From Pycnopodia helianthoides (lineage: Eukaryota; Echinodermata; Asteroidea; Forcipulatida; Asteriidae): a stretch of 64,000 nt of DNA. Below are positions 50,601-53,600 of this stretch, piece after piece (positions within the stretch are counted from its first letter, which is position 1; the number at the start of each line of letters is the position of its first letter). A program made the position numbers and the translations under genes. The notes under the pieces are model-generated. The model had not been told where the DNA came from, searched no databases, and was given only the letters and a program-made list of their open reading frames with translations. The stretch spans positions 13,654,657-13,718,656 of the forward strand of contig CM063248.1 of assembly GCA_032158295.1 (NCBI GenBank), written 5' to 3'.

Positions 50601-53600
50601 GTCATGATGACGTCATCAAATGATTTTTTATGATTTTTTTCATTTTTGCACCTTTTTGTCATAAATTGCTAGTAAAACATGGTATAATCCAAATTCTTTT
50701 TTAAACAGGCTTTATACATCATAACTGCTTTGAATACAAAAACACTTTCATATTTACTTGAGTAATTTGTTGTTGTTTGTTAATTTGTAATTTGTCTAGT
50801 TGTTGCTGTTTTGGGTTTTTAAAATATTTTTTTTAGGTGTTCGGGCAGTAGTCGAGCACCTATTGCTATTGTTATTGTTTGTTTGTTCCTCTTCTACTCA
50901 GTAAATTTGTCCGCAAACAATTGCAACGCTTTTTTATTAAACTTAAAACTTTACTTTTAGTTAGACTATAACATATGGATGCAAAAAAAATGTGATGCCA
51001 GGGTGTCACCCTCAGGTGTCAAAATACATTAAATCAAAGTTAATTATTTCAAAAAAATCGCAACTTCAGAACTACAGAAGTTATTTTCTCAATCTATATA
51101 TCATATGAAAGGTCTTTAAAAGCTTAGCAAAAGTCACACTGAGATGACCCGAATTTGACCTTGTCTTCCAGTTGAAACTGGAAATTGAAGTGACAAAATA
51201 TTCACCAGCCACATTTTGAGATCTGGAGCCAAAATGATAGGGAATTTAAACATGGTTTCAGTGGATGAAATATCTTTTGAAATGTTAACATATCAAAACT
51301 AAGATTAATGATTGATCAATCACTGTGTCAACTTGGAAAATTACTACGTATCAAAACAAACATTATTTTGCTATCTCAAGAAGTATATATCAGAATTTTG
51401 TGTAATTTAGAACATTAATAATCTATGTCAATATGAAGACAACTGGAAAATTTGATCTCAATTATGTGTCTAGATCTTAAGATATGACGATAAGAAAATA
51501 TTTGTTTATACACTTTTGAAGACACTTAAAAATGAATGTGTGTGTTGTATGCTACGATTTGTCTTGTAATGATTGTAACACATGAAAAATGTAGTGCTTG
51601 CGCGCATTAGGTGTGTGTACTATGCAGCAACCACATGTTTTAGTGACTCTAGTGCATCCAATGTCTGTCATTCGTTAAATAGTCTTCGTGCAAACTTTAC
51701 TCAGCCTGAATGGGCACCACACTTGTTAGTCTTTACTGTAACTGTACACACAAAACCTCATTAACAGTCATTAGTGTTGTTTTTCAACTCCTCTTCAAAT
51801 ACAATTGTATTGAATGTGAACTGAGCCTTGAAACTCAAGAAGCATTTGTACCTCAACATGAATGGAGCACCCTAATAAGTACGTCATGATGACATCATGA
51901 GGTTTTGTATTACACTAATTCAAAGTTAGATCTCTGAGCCTGCTCAAAGTTTTGCACTGAGATGATAACAATTTGACCTTAACTTCCAGTTGAAATCGGA
52001 TGTTAAAACCCATGAACGTATTGACCCACATTAAGAATTTATTACATAATACATTAATAATACGTTACAGGTATGGATGCACTCAACCACGACAATGTGG
52101 TGTATTTAGTCTCCATTCATGGTGCAGGCAACCTAATTTGACATTACGGCTGTTTAGTCTTTAATACAGCTGTCCACTCAAAACTTCATTATCAGTCAAA
52201 TGTGAGCATTGATGTACAATAACAAAGACTTACTTTGGAAGCTCTCATAGCCTTCAAACTTCACACATCTCATGTGACTTCATTATGACAAAATCATGAC
52301 AGCTGCTATGATTTGAATCTTTGTTTTGAAGACGATCAGGGCTGCACTGCGGAGACAAGGCATCATGATTTGCATGTACATCGACGACTGGCTGGTCGTG
52401 GGGCAATCTCTAAATTATTCAATTATCTTATCTCCTTTCTCCTGAAATTCCTTCATCTGACAGAATGGAATTGACCCTGTAAATAATCAGCTTGATATAA
52501 TAATAGTGGCTTCTTATGTAGCGCTCATATCCATCACTCAGTGACGCTCAAGGCGCTTCAACAGTCGGTATTTTCCGGCAAGGTATATATTATGTGGAGC
52601 TACTTTTTGAAGTTTGAGACCTATTCCTTTACATAGCACAATGTAATGCTTTACAAGGTGCTGTGGTGCAATATGCTGCCAATCAAACCAGGAACACCAG
52701 GGCGAACCCCTTCTCTTTTCGATAAGTGCACTGGGTTCTTTTACGTGCATTACACAACACACGGGACCAACGGCTTTATGTCCCATCCGAAGGACGAAGC
52801 AATAATGGTTAAGTGTCTTGCTTAAGGACACAAGTGTCATGACCGGGACTCGAACCCACACTCTGCTAAACAGAAACATCAGAGCCTGGTGCTTTTATCC
52901 GCTCGGCCACGACACGCCAATGTGTGGCGTTGTATTGTTTTGATGTCTACAATCAGTTAACATCAACTTTTCCCAAGTCAACAAAGGAGATTTTGTCTCA
53001 TGTTGCTCAGAAAAGGAAGTAATGATATGTTAACTATTTAAATCTGTTTATAGGATAAAGCTGCAGCTGATGAGTCTGCAGAAGGAGCTGCAGAAGGAGC
53101 TGCAGGAGACACAACTAGGTATGAAATGACTTAAAAATCAATGGTTTGGGAAAAGCATATTCCGCAGTGGAGTAGCAGAGAGCTAAGGCTGTTGCTCGGA
53201 TGGTTGTAGGGTTAGCTCCCCATTTTGGTGTGCTCAGTTTCTGCAGAAGAGTATTTCTGTAGCTAGGTAGTTATACACCTAGCACAGGGCTGTACACTCC
53301 CCAGGGAGCTGAGAAAGATTACAGGAATGCTATTGGCCCAATGACCAGGGCAATAATGTAAAGCGCATTGATATGTTATTGTGAAATGCGCTATATAAGA
53401 ACTAATTAGGTGTTCGGGCACTCCGCCCGGAACACCTCTTGTTTTTGTTCCGTTGTTTTTTTTTTTTGTTTTTTTTTAAATACTTCTTCTTATCTCTCGC
53501 GATTGTCCGCTAACAAAAGCACACTTCCCACGCTCACACAACCTTCTAACTTAACACATAGTTAGATATTTACTAGGAGTCAAAACCGTTGCAGTGACGT

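Larger units (their letters stand above)
49653..53053 (+). other. intron after exon n
   Basis: It contains three hairpin termini (49782, 49813, 50833), repeated family interior modules, a DIRS-type RT scrap and a SINE. 51550-51800 has no recognised feature. Confidence 0.75.
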
